From DATFMH01 sp035267045 (GTDB lineage Bacteria > Bacteroidota > Rhodothermia > Balneolales > DATFMH01): a stretch of 14,896 nt of DNA. Below, piece by piece: positions 1 to 7,146 of this stretch. How positions within the stretch are numbered: the first letter of the stretch is position 1; each line of letters begins with the position of its first letter. The DNA lies in assembly GCA_035267045.1 (NCBI GenBank), contig DATFMH010000162.1, positions 1 through 14,896 on the forward strand, written 5' to 3'. A program made the translations under genes and the position numbers. Under the pieces are notes generated by a model. That model saw only the letters and a list, made by a program, of their open reading frames with translations. It searched no databases and was not told the origin of the DNA.

Positions 1-2
1 AG

Positions 3-44
3 CTGGAAACCGAAAATACCGACGCTCTTATAGAACGCGCATGA
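3..44 (+). CDS. Possible 3' end of an upstream gene (partial)
   Basis: From base 3 an open frame reads LETENTDALIERA and stops at the TGA at 42-44. The composition looks protein-like, and the other two plus frames look less so. Only 13 residues are visible, so no family can be assigned, and the frame may be open by chance. Confidence 0.25.
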   Translation: METENTDALIERA

Positions 45-140
45 TGGAACGCTTCACGAGATGTAAGACGTAAGTGTTAAGAGTATTCCAGTGATCAGTA
101 AGCAATTAAAGTAAACAGTGTGTTGCTTGCCAGTATTCAT

Positions 141-290
141 AGCCCCGTGCCTTCATGCCGGGGATTATTAGATTTGAAAAATGTATCAATGAGGGCTTTA
201 GTTCTTACCAGACATATTTAAAGGGCTAAAGCCCTAACAATAATTGATTCAAATCCTATCCCCCTGGCCTGAAGGCCGGGGCAATTATTA
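141..290. repeat. REP-like palindromic doublet in mirror orientation
   Basis: There are three GC-rich elements in an AT-rich stretch. Bases 143-163 form a CCCCG...CGGGG hairpin. Bases 222-235 are the palindrome AGGGCTAAAGCCCT. Bases 262-281 form a near-perfect stem in which GGCCT pairs with AGGCC inside CCC/GGG arms. The reverse complement of roughly 212-285 aligns with 141-207: both read GCCCCG-GCCTTCA-GCC-GGGG, then GATTTGA, then AGGGCTTTAG. The block is therefore an imperfect inverted repeat of about 65-70 bases per arm centred near 210. Such hairpin pairs are typical of REP/BIME-like elements mobilised by Y1-type transposases. No transposase is visible here. Confidence 0.6.
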
Positions 291-304
291 ACTATAAAAT
301 ATTT

Positions 305-337
305 TGAAAAAAAAATGAGTGGACACAGAGTGTCCAC
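305..337 (-). terminator. Probable rho-independent terminator, minus strand
   Basis: GTGGACAC (319-326) and GTGTCCAC (330-337) form a perfect 8-bp stem with a 3-base loop. Read on the minus strand, the hairpin is followed after three bases by nine T residues (complement of A307-A315). It lies about 180 bases past the stop of the hydrogenase protease gene, the last gene of the minus-strand cluster, so it could end that transcript. The heptamer repeat lies between. The T run begins a few bases late, which lowers confidence. Confidence 0.45.
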
Positions 338-372
338 CTGTATGTCCCCGAACCGAGACCGGGAACGAGAGG

Positions 373-466
373 TTTGCCTTTTGCCTTTTGCCTTTTGCCT
401 TTTGCCTTTTGCCTTTTGCCTTTTGCCTTTTGCCTTTTGCCTTTTGTCTTTTGCCTTTTGCCTTTT
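373..466. repeat. Heptanucleotide tandem repeat, (TTTTGCC)12 plus partial units
   Basis: Twelve full 7-base units of TTTTGCC run from 379 to 462, with partial units at each end (373-378 and 463-466). One unit (442-448) is TTTTGTC. The rest are identical, which implies recent expansion or slippage. The array lies between the protease stop (520) and the terminator hairpin (319-337), outside any credible gene. A short frame running through it encodes only the repeated peptide AFCLLPF and is not a real gene. Confidence 0.95.
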
Positions 467-519
467 ACTATAAATTATTCATTATTAATTGTAAAAGCAG
501 AGCGTTGATTGCAGATTGC

Positions 520-993
520 TCAATCATCAGACAATAATTCAATCAGATTGATAATCTCTTCGACCACTCTTTGTCCCGCATCTTTCACTTCCGGTGTTAA
601 CTTTTCCCCATAATTATAGTTTTCACCTTCAATGGCAAAGATGTGGAGATACTCTGGCAATTGTTCCAAAGTGCGAGCCAGTGCAATGGTTTCCGATAGA
701 TTGATAAAATGTGTGGAAACAGGCGAAAGATCATGTGGAATCTGCTCTGCAAGAGCATCAAAACGATGTACGGTACCTGTTGATTCGCCTGATACGGCGG
801 CATCAACTATAATTACTCTACTCCTGCCTTTCCATGCTTCCATTAGGGCATAGCCATCAGAGATTATTTTTATAAATTCAACATCTTTATACCCTGATTT
901 TTGCAATTGATCAATGACAAAGAATCCTATCCTGTCATCACATCTATGGGAATTTCCGATGCCTATTACCAATATGTCGGCCTTTTCTGTCAT
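520..993 (-). CDS. Hydrogenase maturation protease (HyaD/HybD/HoxW-type)
   Basis: This 157-residue protein is predicted to be the endopeptidase that clips the C-terminal tail of the NiFe large subunit after nickel insertion, in the cytoplasm. Counted from the ATG at 993, it shows the family's N-terminal signature GIGN (11-14) with DD at 19-20, an IIVDA strand (Asp64) and a STHFINL segment (His95). These match the acidic, Asp and His positions that bind nickel in HybD-type proteases. The length is normal. A start seven codons upstream at 1014 is also open; neither start has a clear ribosome site, and I chose the one closest to family starts. It is downstream of the large-subunit gene, whose C-terminal tail is the expected substrate, but separated by about 250 bases, so it may have its own promoter. 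Confidence 0.88.
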   Translation of the reverse strand: MTEKADILVIGIGNSHRCDDRIGFFVIDQLQKSGYKDVEFIKIISDGYALMEAWKGRSRVIIVDAAVSGESTGTVHRFDALAEQIPHDLSPVSTHFINLSETIALARTLEQLPEYLHIFAIEGENYNYGEKLTPEVKDAGQRVVEEIINLIELLSDD

Positions 994-1247
994 TTTATAG
1001 AAATTAAAGAACATGAATAGTTCTTAACCCTAAATACCAAATGATAATAATATATATTTTTAACCCGCTATGTATGGATTTATATTACGAAATCACAAAC
1101 CTCAAAATGTGATCATTTAATTAAATACACATAATTACATAGTTACCCCTAATCCTGTAAAATATTTTTCCTTGATTCATTACGCCTCAATACCAATGTA
1201 ACATGGGACTAATCGTAAACTAAATATCATAACCTACTATTTAATTA

Positions 1248-2537
1248 TTATTTACGATTTAATTTCAGGTTTAAAAAGTGAACGGAACATGAAATACAAG
1301 GATCATAATTTCTGACGATCTGCTCGCATTTCCATTGTAACTCATCATCGTCAGCATCCAGATGCTGTTGAACATAATCGCGCAAGTCATTTTCGATCAT
1401 CAACTGATTTTGTGAGGTCGGCGGGACAATTTTACCGTCCAGTATTTTCCCTTCCTCATCAATGTCATACCGGTGATACAAGATACCTCTCGGTGCCTCC
1501 GTGCAACCGTAACCCCTACCGGCTCTTGGGATTATTTCAACTGCGGGTTGATCAGGTTTTTTATATTCCCGGATAATTCGCAATGCTTCCTCACAAGCAT
1601 ATGCCAGTTCAAGACTCCTGACTATAATACTTTTATATGGATTGTTACAACTTTCAGCTATACCTGCTTTCTCAGCAGCCTTTTGAACAGTTTTTGTCAG
1701 TTTATCATAATTGAGATTATACCGGGCTAACGGACCTACCAGGTACGCTCCGCCGCCAATCCGATGAGACCGCAAAGCCGTGGAATGCTTTTCATGTTCT
1801 TCTACGAAAAATCTTTCATACTCACTAATGGGGATATCCAGTCCTTTGTTAGAAACAATACGTCCTTCATTTAAAGGATACTCCTCAGGGTGACACAGTG
1901 ACACATATTCGTAATCGGGTTCAAAATCAGGAAAAGACAAAGTGGTTACCCATTGAACTGTTTCAAGACTTGCATCTTTAGCCCACTCCAGGTCTCCCAC
2001 TATTATATCAAGATCCTTTGGGTTAGGAGCCTTGTAGAAACCGCCCACTTTCGCGCTGACCGGATGCACCGATCGTCCGCCCAGCAAAGTCATCAAATCA
2101 TTACCAATTTTTTTAAGTCTGAGTCCCATTTTAACCTGTTCCGGAAAGTCTTTGGCCATTTGTAATGCATCCTGATATCCCAGAAAATCCGGGGCGTGCA
2201 GCATAAATACATGAAGAGCATGGCTCTCAATCCATTCTCCACAATACAACAAACGGCGCAATTCGCGAATGGGTCCGCCAATCGTAATGTCCATGATGTC
2301 TTCCATAGCATGACAGGAGCTCATCTGATAGGCTACCGGACATATCCCACAAATACGTGAAGTGATATCCGGAGCTTCACTAAAATCTCGTCCACGTAAT
2401 AATGCCTCAAAGTAACGTGGCGGTTCAAAAATATTTAGTTTGGCATCTGTTACCTCACCGTTCTGAATATCCACATGCAAGGCTCCTTCCCCTTCCACAC
2501 GAGCCATATAATTCACATTAATGGTTTTACTTTTCAT
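1248..2537 (-). CDS. hydA: NiFe hydrogenase large (alpha) subunit, group 3b type
   Basis: Catalytic subunit of a cytosolic bidirectional NiFe hydrogenase. Counted from the ATG at 2537 (429 residues), the N-terminal nickel ligands are in RICGIC (Cys63, Cys66), with the family's ARVEGEGAL stretch near residue 12. The C-terminal ligands are in DPCISCSVH (Cys414, Cys417), followed by a 9-residue tail FLNLKLNRK that would be removed by a maturation protease such as the one downstream. The length suits the soluble group 3 enzymes rather than the longer membrane-bound group 1 subunits. The ATG at 2537 overlaps the small-subunit stop by 11 bases and has an AAAGAGAG ribosome site just upstream; a start 13 codons earlier (2576) is open but less likely. 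Assignment to group 3b rests mainly on the four-subunit gene order. The symbol follows Pyrococcus sulfhydrogenase usage, not FeFe HydA. Confidence 0.93.
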   Translation of the reverse strand: MKSKTINVNYMARVEGEGALHVDIQNGEVTDAKLNIFEPPRYFEALLRGRDFSEAPDITSRICGICPVAYQMSSCHAMEDIMDITIGGPIRELRRLLYCGEWIESHALHVFMLHAPDFLGYQDALQMAKDFPEQVKMGLRLKKIGNDLMTLLGGRSVHPVSAKVGGFYKAPNPKDLDIIVGDLEWAKDASLETVQWVTTLSFPDFEPDYEYVSLCHPEEYPLNEGRIVSNKGLDIPISEYERFFVEEHEKHSTALRSHRIGGGAYLVGPLARYNLNYDKLTKTVQKAAEKAGIAESCNNPYKSIIVRSLELAYACEEALRIIREYKKPDQPAVEIIPRAGRGYGCTEAPRGILYHRYDIDEEGKILDGKIVPPTSQNQLMIENDLRDYVQQHLDADDDELQWKCEQIVRNYDPCISCSVHFLNLKLNRK

Positions 2538-3306
2538 GATATTCACTCTCTTTTTTGAATTCTTCGGCTTGTGCATTAAAGGTCCTGTAAGTCCTGACTA
2601 ATTGATCATTATTATACCCCATTTCCGAAAACTGACGGCTTAGTGATCTGGGATTTGCTGTTTCTTTGGGGCCAAAACAGCTGTAGCAACCACGGTTATA
2701 GAAAGGACATATAGATCCACACCCGGCTTGTGTCACGGGCCCCATACATGGAATACCTTGTGAAACCATCACACAGGGTATTCCCCGGCGTTTGCACTCG
2801 ACACAAACACTGTATGATGGAATACGTGGACTTCGGTCAAACAAAAACACATTGATGGTCTCGATCAGTTGTTGAGGACTGATAGGGCAGCCCCGCAATT
2901 CAAAATCGACTTTAACATGGTCGGAAATCGGCGTTGATGTCTTCAATGTATCAATATATTCAGGTGATGCATAGACGATGGAGGTGAATTCATCAACATC
3001 TTTGAAATTACGCAACGCCTGTATTCCGCCTGCTGTGGCACAGGCACCGATAGAGATCAAAAATTTTGATTCTTTACGAATTTTTTGGATCCGTTCTTTA
3101 TCATGGGGCGTAGTGACAGATCCCTCCACCAGGGAAAGATCATATGGCCCCTCTATTTCAGCCCGGGTGGCTTCCGGGAAATACGCGATCTGTATTTTAT
3201 CAGCTATTAATAATAATTCATCCTCACAATTTAGCAATGTGAGCTGACAGCCGTCGCAACTGGCAAATTTCCAGACGGCTAATTTGGGTTTCGTCTTCTC
3301 CTCCAT
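2527..3306 (-). CDS. hydD: NiFe hydrogenase small (delta) subunit
   Basis: This 259-residue electron-transfer subunit passes electrons from the NiFe site of the large subunit through iron-sulfur clusters. The proximal [4Fe-4S] ligands are visible as CDGC (Cys17, Cys20), GACATAGG (Cys89) and RGCP (Cys140). The C-terminal third has eight more cysteines (168, 171, 178, 187, 196, 200, 207, 210), enough for two further [4Fe-4S] clusters, as in the delta subunit of Pyrococcus soluble hydrogenases. There is no twin-arginine signal and no membrane anchor, so the enzyme should be cytoplasmic. The start lies three bases after the gamma-subunit stop, with AAGAAGTG upstream, and the end overlaps the large-subunit start. 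The tight spacing indicates translational coupling. Confidence 0.93.
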   Translation of the reverse strand: MEEKTKPKLAVWKFASCDGCQLTLLNCEDELLLIADKIQIAYFPEATRAEIEGPYDLSLVEGSVTTPHDKERIQKIRKESKFLISIGACATAGGIQALRNFKDVDEFTSIVYASPEYIDTLKTSTPISDHVKVDFELRGCPISPQQLIETINVFLFDRSPRIPSYSVCVECKRRGIPCVMVSQGIPCMGPVTQAGCGSICPFYNRGCYSCFGPKETANPRSLSRQFSEMGYNNDQLVRTYRTFNAQAEEFKKESEYHEK

Positions 3307-3309
3307 ATA

Positions 3310-4158
3310 TCACACTTCTTTTAATGATAAATAGGATTTAATTGTATCGTATGTAAATACGGGTCCGTCTTTACAGATGAAATAGGAACCAAGCTGACAG
3401 TGCCCGCAAAATCCAAGTCCGCACTTGAAATTCCTTTCCATAGACAGGTAAACCTGGTTTTCCGGCACCTTGTGTTTCTTCAGATCCATGGCTACAAAAC
3501 GCATCATAATTTCAGGCCCACATACAAAAGCAGCCGTATTTTCGGGTTCAAACATAGCTTTTGATAAAAGTCTTGTTACCACACCCACATGGCCTCTCCA
3601 GTTCCCGGAAGCATGGTCTACCGTCACTTTCACATCCAGCATATCGAACCGTGAAATCCATTTTTTTAACTGCTCGTAATACAGAATTTTATCAGGGCTG
3701 CGCGTTCCATAAAGCAGCGTTATATGTCCGTATTGTTCACGGTGACTCAATAATCGATAAATAACCGGACGCAGGGGCGCCAATCCGATTCCCCCTGCAA
3801 TGATCAAAATATCTTTGCCGGTTGCTTCATCAACCGGCCAGCCTTTACCATATGGACCGCGAATGCCCAATGTATCTCCGGGTTTTAAATGTTGCAGGCG
3901 CTGAGTAACAGATCCGACTACCCGGGTAGTATGAAATAAACGTGATGAATTCTCCGGGTCACCGCTTATCGATATCGGAATTTCACCCACACCGTACAAA
4001 TAAATCATATTAAATTGACCGGGTTCAAAGGTAAAAGTGGGTCCTTTGTCGATAGGGATAAGCTCATGTGTAAATGTTTCCGGTGTTTCCCATGTCACAT
4101 TATTGATTCTAAACCGGCGAGGTTGCATGGGATCAGGAATTGTTTCCGTTTTGGTCAT
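3310..4158 (-). CDS. hydG: Hydrogenase FAD/NAD(P)-binding gamma subunit with [2Fe-2S] domain
   Basis: Ferredoxin-NAD(P)+ reductase-like subunit, similar to the gamma subunit of sulfhydrogenase and to AsrB of anaerobic sulfite reductase. It should link the hydrogenase clusters to NAD(P)(H). Counted from the ATG at 4158 (282 residues), an N-terminal FAD-binding barrel includes PISIS (61-65). A nucleotide-binding fold carries GGIGLAP (122-128) and FVCGPEIMM. A C-terminal [2Fe-2S] site is formed by Cys246, Cys251, Cys254 and Cys262 in a CGLGFCGHC pattern. Starts at 4185 and 4179 are also open and would overlap the upstream gene by about 20 bases; the start used lies five bases after that gene's stop. 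The symbol follows the Pyrococcus hydBGDA scheme and must not be confused with the radical-SAM HydG of FeFe hydrogenase assembly. Confidence 0.9.
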   Translation of the reverse strand: MTKTETIPDPMQPRRFRINNVTWETPETFTHELIPIDKGPTFTFEPGQFNMIYLYGVGEIPISISGDPENSSRLFHTTRVVGSVTQRLQHLKPGDTLGIRGPYGKGWPVDEATGKDILIIAGGIGLAPLRPVIYRLLSHREQYGHITLLYGTRSPDKILYYEQLKKWISRFDMLDVKVTVDHASGNWRGHVGVVTRLLSKAMFEPENTAAFVCGPEIMMRFVAMDLKKHKVPENQVYLSMERNFKCGLGFCGHCQLGSYFICKDGPVFTYDTIKSYLSLKEV

Positions 4159-4162
4159 GATA

Positions 4163-4624
4163 TCAGCTTCGTAATCCATATACATCCAATAATTGTAATC
4201 GTGTGGCCTGTAACCGTTGATCGATAATCAGTGCAAATCGTTTTAACAACTCGTATCCCAAATCATGATCATTTTCGCACTTATTACGTAAGCATTTTCC
4301 ATCTAACGAAATAGCCCGTGTCATTTTAGTAGCACGAGCGTCAAAACGCCAATAATAGGGCGGTACGAGCCACGACCAACCCAAAATTTCTCCATCAGTT
4401 AGTGTATCAATAGTTATCTTCCCACTGCCCGGATCCTGTAGATCCAGGGCAACGGTTCCTTCTCTGATGATATAAAATTGATCGGCTTCCTGCCCTTCTC
4501 TAAAAATTATTTCATCCTGCTCAAAACGTACGTTTGAAGCACATCCGACAATCAGATTCAGATAATCACCTTCTATATTTTTAAAAAAAGGGTGACCTAA
4601 TAATATCTTTTCCAGATTTTCCAT
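4163..4624 (-). CDS. Stand-alone cyclic-nucleotide-binding-domain protein in the hydrogenase operon
   Basis: This 153-residue protein is almost entirely one CRP/FNR-type cNMP-binding beta-roll. Glycine and hydrophobic positions such as FREGQEADQFYIIREGTV are followed by a phosphate-binding-cassette-like segment, GEILGWSWL (78-86), with arginines at 93 and 97. The helices after residue 120 end at LLDVYGLRS, and there is no helix-turn-helix domain, so it is not a conventional CRP regulator. It sits between the beta and gamma subunit genes, 18 bases after the former and adjoining or overlapping the latter. From memory, similar genes recur in bacterial group 3b operons. A role as a sensor or regulatory subunit that controls the enzyme through a nucleotide is an inference. 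The cassette is divergent, so ligand binding is uncertain. Confidence 0.85.
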   Translation of the reverse strand: MENLEKILLGHPFFKNIEGDYLNLIVGCASNVRFEQDEIIFREGQEADQFYIIREGTVALDLQDPGSGKITIDTLTDGEILGWSWLVPPYYWRFDARATKMTRAISLDGKCLRNKCENDHDLGYELLKRFALIIDQRLQATRLQLLDVYGLRS

Positions 4625-4642
4625 GGTATAATTTTTTTATAG

Positions 4643-5806
4643 TTATTGAGGTTGCTCAACCGTCTTATCCGGGAGCTCTCCACTTTTTCGAATAGTATCC
4701 GCTATTTCCGTAATATCGATTCCTACAGGGCACCATGTGATACAACGTCCGCAACCTACGCATCCGGAAGTACCAAATTGATCGTGCCACGAAGCCAGCT
4801 TGTGAGTCATCCATTGACGATACCGTGAGCGTGTTGACTTACGCACACTTCCTCCGTGGATATACGTGAAATCAAGCGTAAAACAGGAATCCCAGCGCCT
4901 CCATCGTTCGGCGTTATTACCATCCAGATCGGTGACTTCTTCATTGGTATGGCAGAAACAGGTAGGACAAACCATCGTACAGTTAGCACAACTCAGGCAC
5001 CTATTGGCCACCTCTTCCCATTCCGGATGCTGATAATTGGCAAATAACAGATCCCTCAACCTGTCGGTATTTAGTTGTCGGCCCATTGATTTAGCGGCCT
5101 TCTCAACCCGCAAATCTGCCATGTGTATCATTTCGGGTCCGGCTTTCCGAGTAGAGACTTCGTCCATGATTTCGCTCCCTTTTTCAGAACCGATTTCCAC
5201 TACGAAATAGTGACCCTCATCATTGATTATCTCGGTCAAAGCCAGATCAAAGCCTTTATCACTTTTTGGCCCGGTACCCAAGGAAGCACAGAAACAGGTC
5301 CCCCCGGCTTCCGTGCAGTTCACGGCAACGATAAAATTTTCTTGACGCCGATCTCCGTAAATTTTATCCTGATAATTCCCGCCAAGAAAAACGTTATCCA
5401 GGGTTTGTATGGCATGCAAATCACATGAACGTACCCCGATGAATGCATAATTGGGAATTTCATGATCATCCTCATGGAGATCGAAACCGTTTTCAGATTT
5501 CCGTGCACTCCACAAACGTACCTCAGGCGGACTCAGGAATTTTTTCCAGCTATGAGGCCCTACATTATATCCGAAATAGGCACCGTCAGTTCGTCTCTCC
5601 AAACGATAACTGCCCTTCTCTTGTTTATCCGTCCAACCTATCGGTAAATCATCGACATCCCGAATTTCATCATAAATAATAGCTTTTTCCTGAAGTGTCG
5701 GTCCTATTGTTTTATAAGATTTTCTTTTTAGTATCTTTAAAATCTTTCCAAGGTCATCTGCTTTTATGATGACCCTCTCTCTTGATTCTGGTTTAGTATT
5801 GGCCAT
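4643..5806 (-). CDS. hydB: Hydrogenase iron-sulfur beta subunit (4Fe-4S dicluster, AsrA-like)
   Basis: First gene of the hydrogenase operon, 387 residues. The C-terminal part has two bacterial-ferredoxin [4Fe-4S] motifs: CLSCANCTMVC followed by Pro (270-280) and CVGCGRCITWC followed by Pro (349-359). Additional cysteines (128, 164, 171, 173, 283, 285, 308) occur in family-typical places such as VRSCDLHA and TCFC. The N-terminal 250 residues resemble the AsrA/sulfhydrogenase-beta domain. Its predicted role is electron transfer between the gamma subunit and outside acceptors, or ferredoxin/polysulfide-type chemistry as in Pyrococcus; which of these applies cannot be read from sequence. The ATG has GGAAG immediately upstream, very close for a ribosome site. 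The candidate control region lies at 5807-6100. Confidence 0.9.
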   Translation of the reverse strand: MANTKPESRERVIIKADDLGKILKILKRKSYKTIGPTLQEKAIIYDEIRDVDDLPIGWTDKQEKGSYRLERRTDGAYFGYNVGPHSWKKFLSPPEVRLWSARKSENGFDLHEDDHEIPNYAFIGVRSCDLHAIQTLDNVFLGGNYQDKIYGDRRQENFIVAVNCTEAGGTCFCASLGTGPKSDKGFDLALTEIINDEGHYFVVEIGSEKGSEIMDEVSTRKAGPEMIHMADLRVEKAAKSMGRQLNTDRLRDLLFANYQHPEWEEVANRCLSCANCTMVCPTCFCHTNEEVTDLDGNNAERWRRWDSCFTLDFTYIHGGSVRKSTRSRYRQWMTHKLASWHDQFGTSGCVGCGRCITWCPVGIDITEIADTIRKSGELPDKTVEQPQ

Positions 5807-6165
5807 CTTCCAAAAAATTAAATTAACAGGATTTATCTATATACCCTCCCGATATATAAACCTGTAATATTGCTGATTAGATGAATTAGTATCACAAAAT
5901 ATTTCTTGTCATTAAGTAAAAAGAACTGAAGTATATAATAAGCCGTACTAATACATGATACTATGTATTACCTTATTGGCACCTGTCCTATTTAAAGACA
6001 AAGAACTCTTTTTATTTAATTTAAAATAAATTGATGTTAAATACAGGATTTATAACTTAAGATCGAGTTTAAATTAGGCTTTTATGATTTTTGAAATGCA
6101 AGATAAATCGCCTTTACAATTTATCTGACAAAATCGTTTCTTCTATTCGATGCTACAGCTATTCA
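5807..6165. other. Non-coding upstream region of the hydrogenase operon
   Basis: These 359 AT-rich bases lie between two minus-strand genes and contain no credible frame. They hold the inverted repeat at 5949-5970 and a weaker hairpin (AGATAAAT/ATTTATCT, 6101-6126) just after the glycine-zipper gene. The latter lacks a T run on the minus strand, so it is not a convincing terminator. The hydrogenase promoter should lie here, but I see no clear -35/-10 pair. Confidence 0.5.
5949..5970. promoter_or_regulatory. Candidate operator palindrome upstream of the hydrogenase operon
   Basis: TAATACAT (5949-5956) and ATGTATTA (5963-5970) are perfect 8-base inverted arms with a six-base spacer, about 145 bases upstream of the hydB start. 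Size and symmetry fit a dimeric regulator site. It does not match the FNR core TTGAT-N4-ATCAA. It is not followed by a T run on the minus strand. An AT-rich background makes chance palindromes more likely. Confidence 0.3.
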
Positions 6166-6792
6166 TTAATTCAACGGCCATCGCACGGTTATGATCGGAT
6201 CATATCTCTTATTTCTATAATCAGCAGGTACCAGTGTTATCGTAGCTTTTACAGGTATTCGTTGCCAGGAATAAGATTTGGTAGCAACACCAATAATGGT
6301 ACCGGACACACACCCTACTACCCCTCCGATAAAAGCACCCGCAAAAAATGCAAGACCTTCGCTTTCCATTGTTAAACAACCTGATGAATCATGAAAAGTG
6401 CATGGTTTTTCCGGAGGCGGCTCATAGGCAGCTAATCCGATAAGTCCCCCCAAGACAGCACCACTTCCCGTACCTATCAATAAGCCTTTAACTAAATTGG
6501 ATTTACTTCCTCTTGCAACCTCTAATCTGCTAATACTTACATATGGTATATTATGAATATTGTGATTCGAAATGACTACTAAAGTATTTTCAGTTAACCT
6601 GGTAACTTTCCCGGTAGTTTTCCATTCTGCTATACTTACCCTGATACGATCCCCAATATGGATACCGGGAATTTGAGCTTGACATATTGGAGTCTGAATG
6701 AACAGGAAGATCCATACAAAAATCAAAAGTATGCACATTGGATGGTTATTAACTTTTGATTTTATATGATCATGATCATATATCATATTCAT
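6166..6792 (-). CDS. Secreted glycine-zipper protein of unknown function
   Basis: I do not recognise a named family for this 208-residue protein. From the ATG at 6792 there is a basic N-terminus, a hydrophobic stretch (about 19-36) and a likely signal-peptidase site near CQAQ (37-40). The lipobox rule is not met. A beta-rich segment follows (GDRIRV..., GKVTRLTENTLVV..., SISRLEVARGSKS), then two glycine-rich membrane-like segments (about 101-122 and 147-170) separated by a loop with two cysteines (131, 139). This layout, a small beta domain ending in RLEVARG plus glycine zippers, occurs in many hypothetical envelope proteins. The start at 6792 has a strong AGAGAGGTG site five bases upstream; a GTG at 6819 is open but lacks one. 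It is a single gene with wide flanking gaps. Confidence 0.75.
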   Translation of the reverse strand: MNMIYDHDHIKSKVNNHPMCILLIFVWIFLFIQTPICQAQIPGIHIGDRIRVSIAEWKTTGKVTRLTENTLVVISNHNIHNIPYVSISRLEVARGSKSNLVKGLLIGTGSGAVLGGLIGLAAYEPPPEKPCTFHDSSGCLTMESEGLAFFAGAFIGGVVGCVSGTIIGVATKSYSWQRIPVKATITLVPADYRNKRYDPIITVRWPLN

Positions 6793-6819
6793 GTCAACAC
6801 CTCTCTTGATATCGGTCAC

Positions 6820-7146
6820 TTTATGGGGGGAAAGTTATAACCGATTAATTATATTATAAGTGTTTAACCTTCTTATTCTAAAATATACCTATATTTCCTG
6901 GTTTTTTTTATTAGAATTTACTGCAATACCTTTGATACCAACAAGTTAAATTACTTCACCTGTCTATATAAGAGATGAATCCTTCTTAAAATAGTAAACT
7001 GCCTTTTTAAATATATTTATACCGTGTTACCTGTGTCGTAAATGTATTATCTATTTACTTATTTGCAGAGTCGAGAAACTATTAGATCTTTTATCCCAAT
7101 CCGGAATGTAAATTTTACAATCATTCTCTGTTCTGTATTCTTTATA
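6820..7146. other. Intergenic region downstream of modC
   Basis: About 330 AT-rich bases lie between modC and the glycine-zipper gene. No convincing gene, RNA or terminator was found. A short TGTAAA/TTTACA symmetry near 7108-7120 is too small to interpret. The glycine-zipper promoter is presumably here. Confidence 0.5.

Noticed and set aside
373..466. CRISPR array
   Set aside because: The units are seven bases long with no spacers; it is a simple tandem repeat.
319..537. Open frame of 72 codons on the plus strand through the heptamer repeat
   Set aside because: Most of it is the translated repeat AFCLLPF; it has no family-like features and overlaps the protease gene end and the terminator hairpin.
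1248..2537. Group 1 or group 4 membrane-bound hydrogenase
   Set aside because: There is no Tat signal on the small subunit, no cytochrome b or Complex I-like membrane subunits, and the four-subunit order matches soluble group 3b.
6101..6126. AGATAAAT/ATTTATCT hairpin as terminator of the glycine-zipper gene
   Set aside because: The stem is AT-rich and no T run follows on the minus strand.
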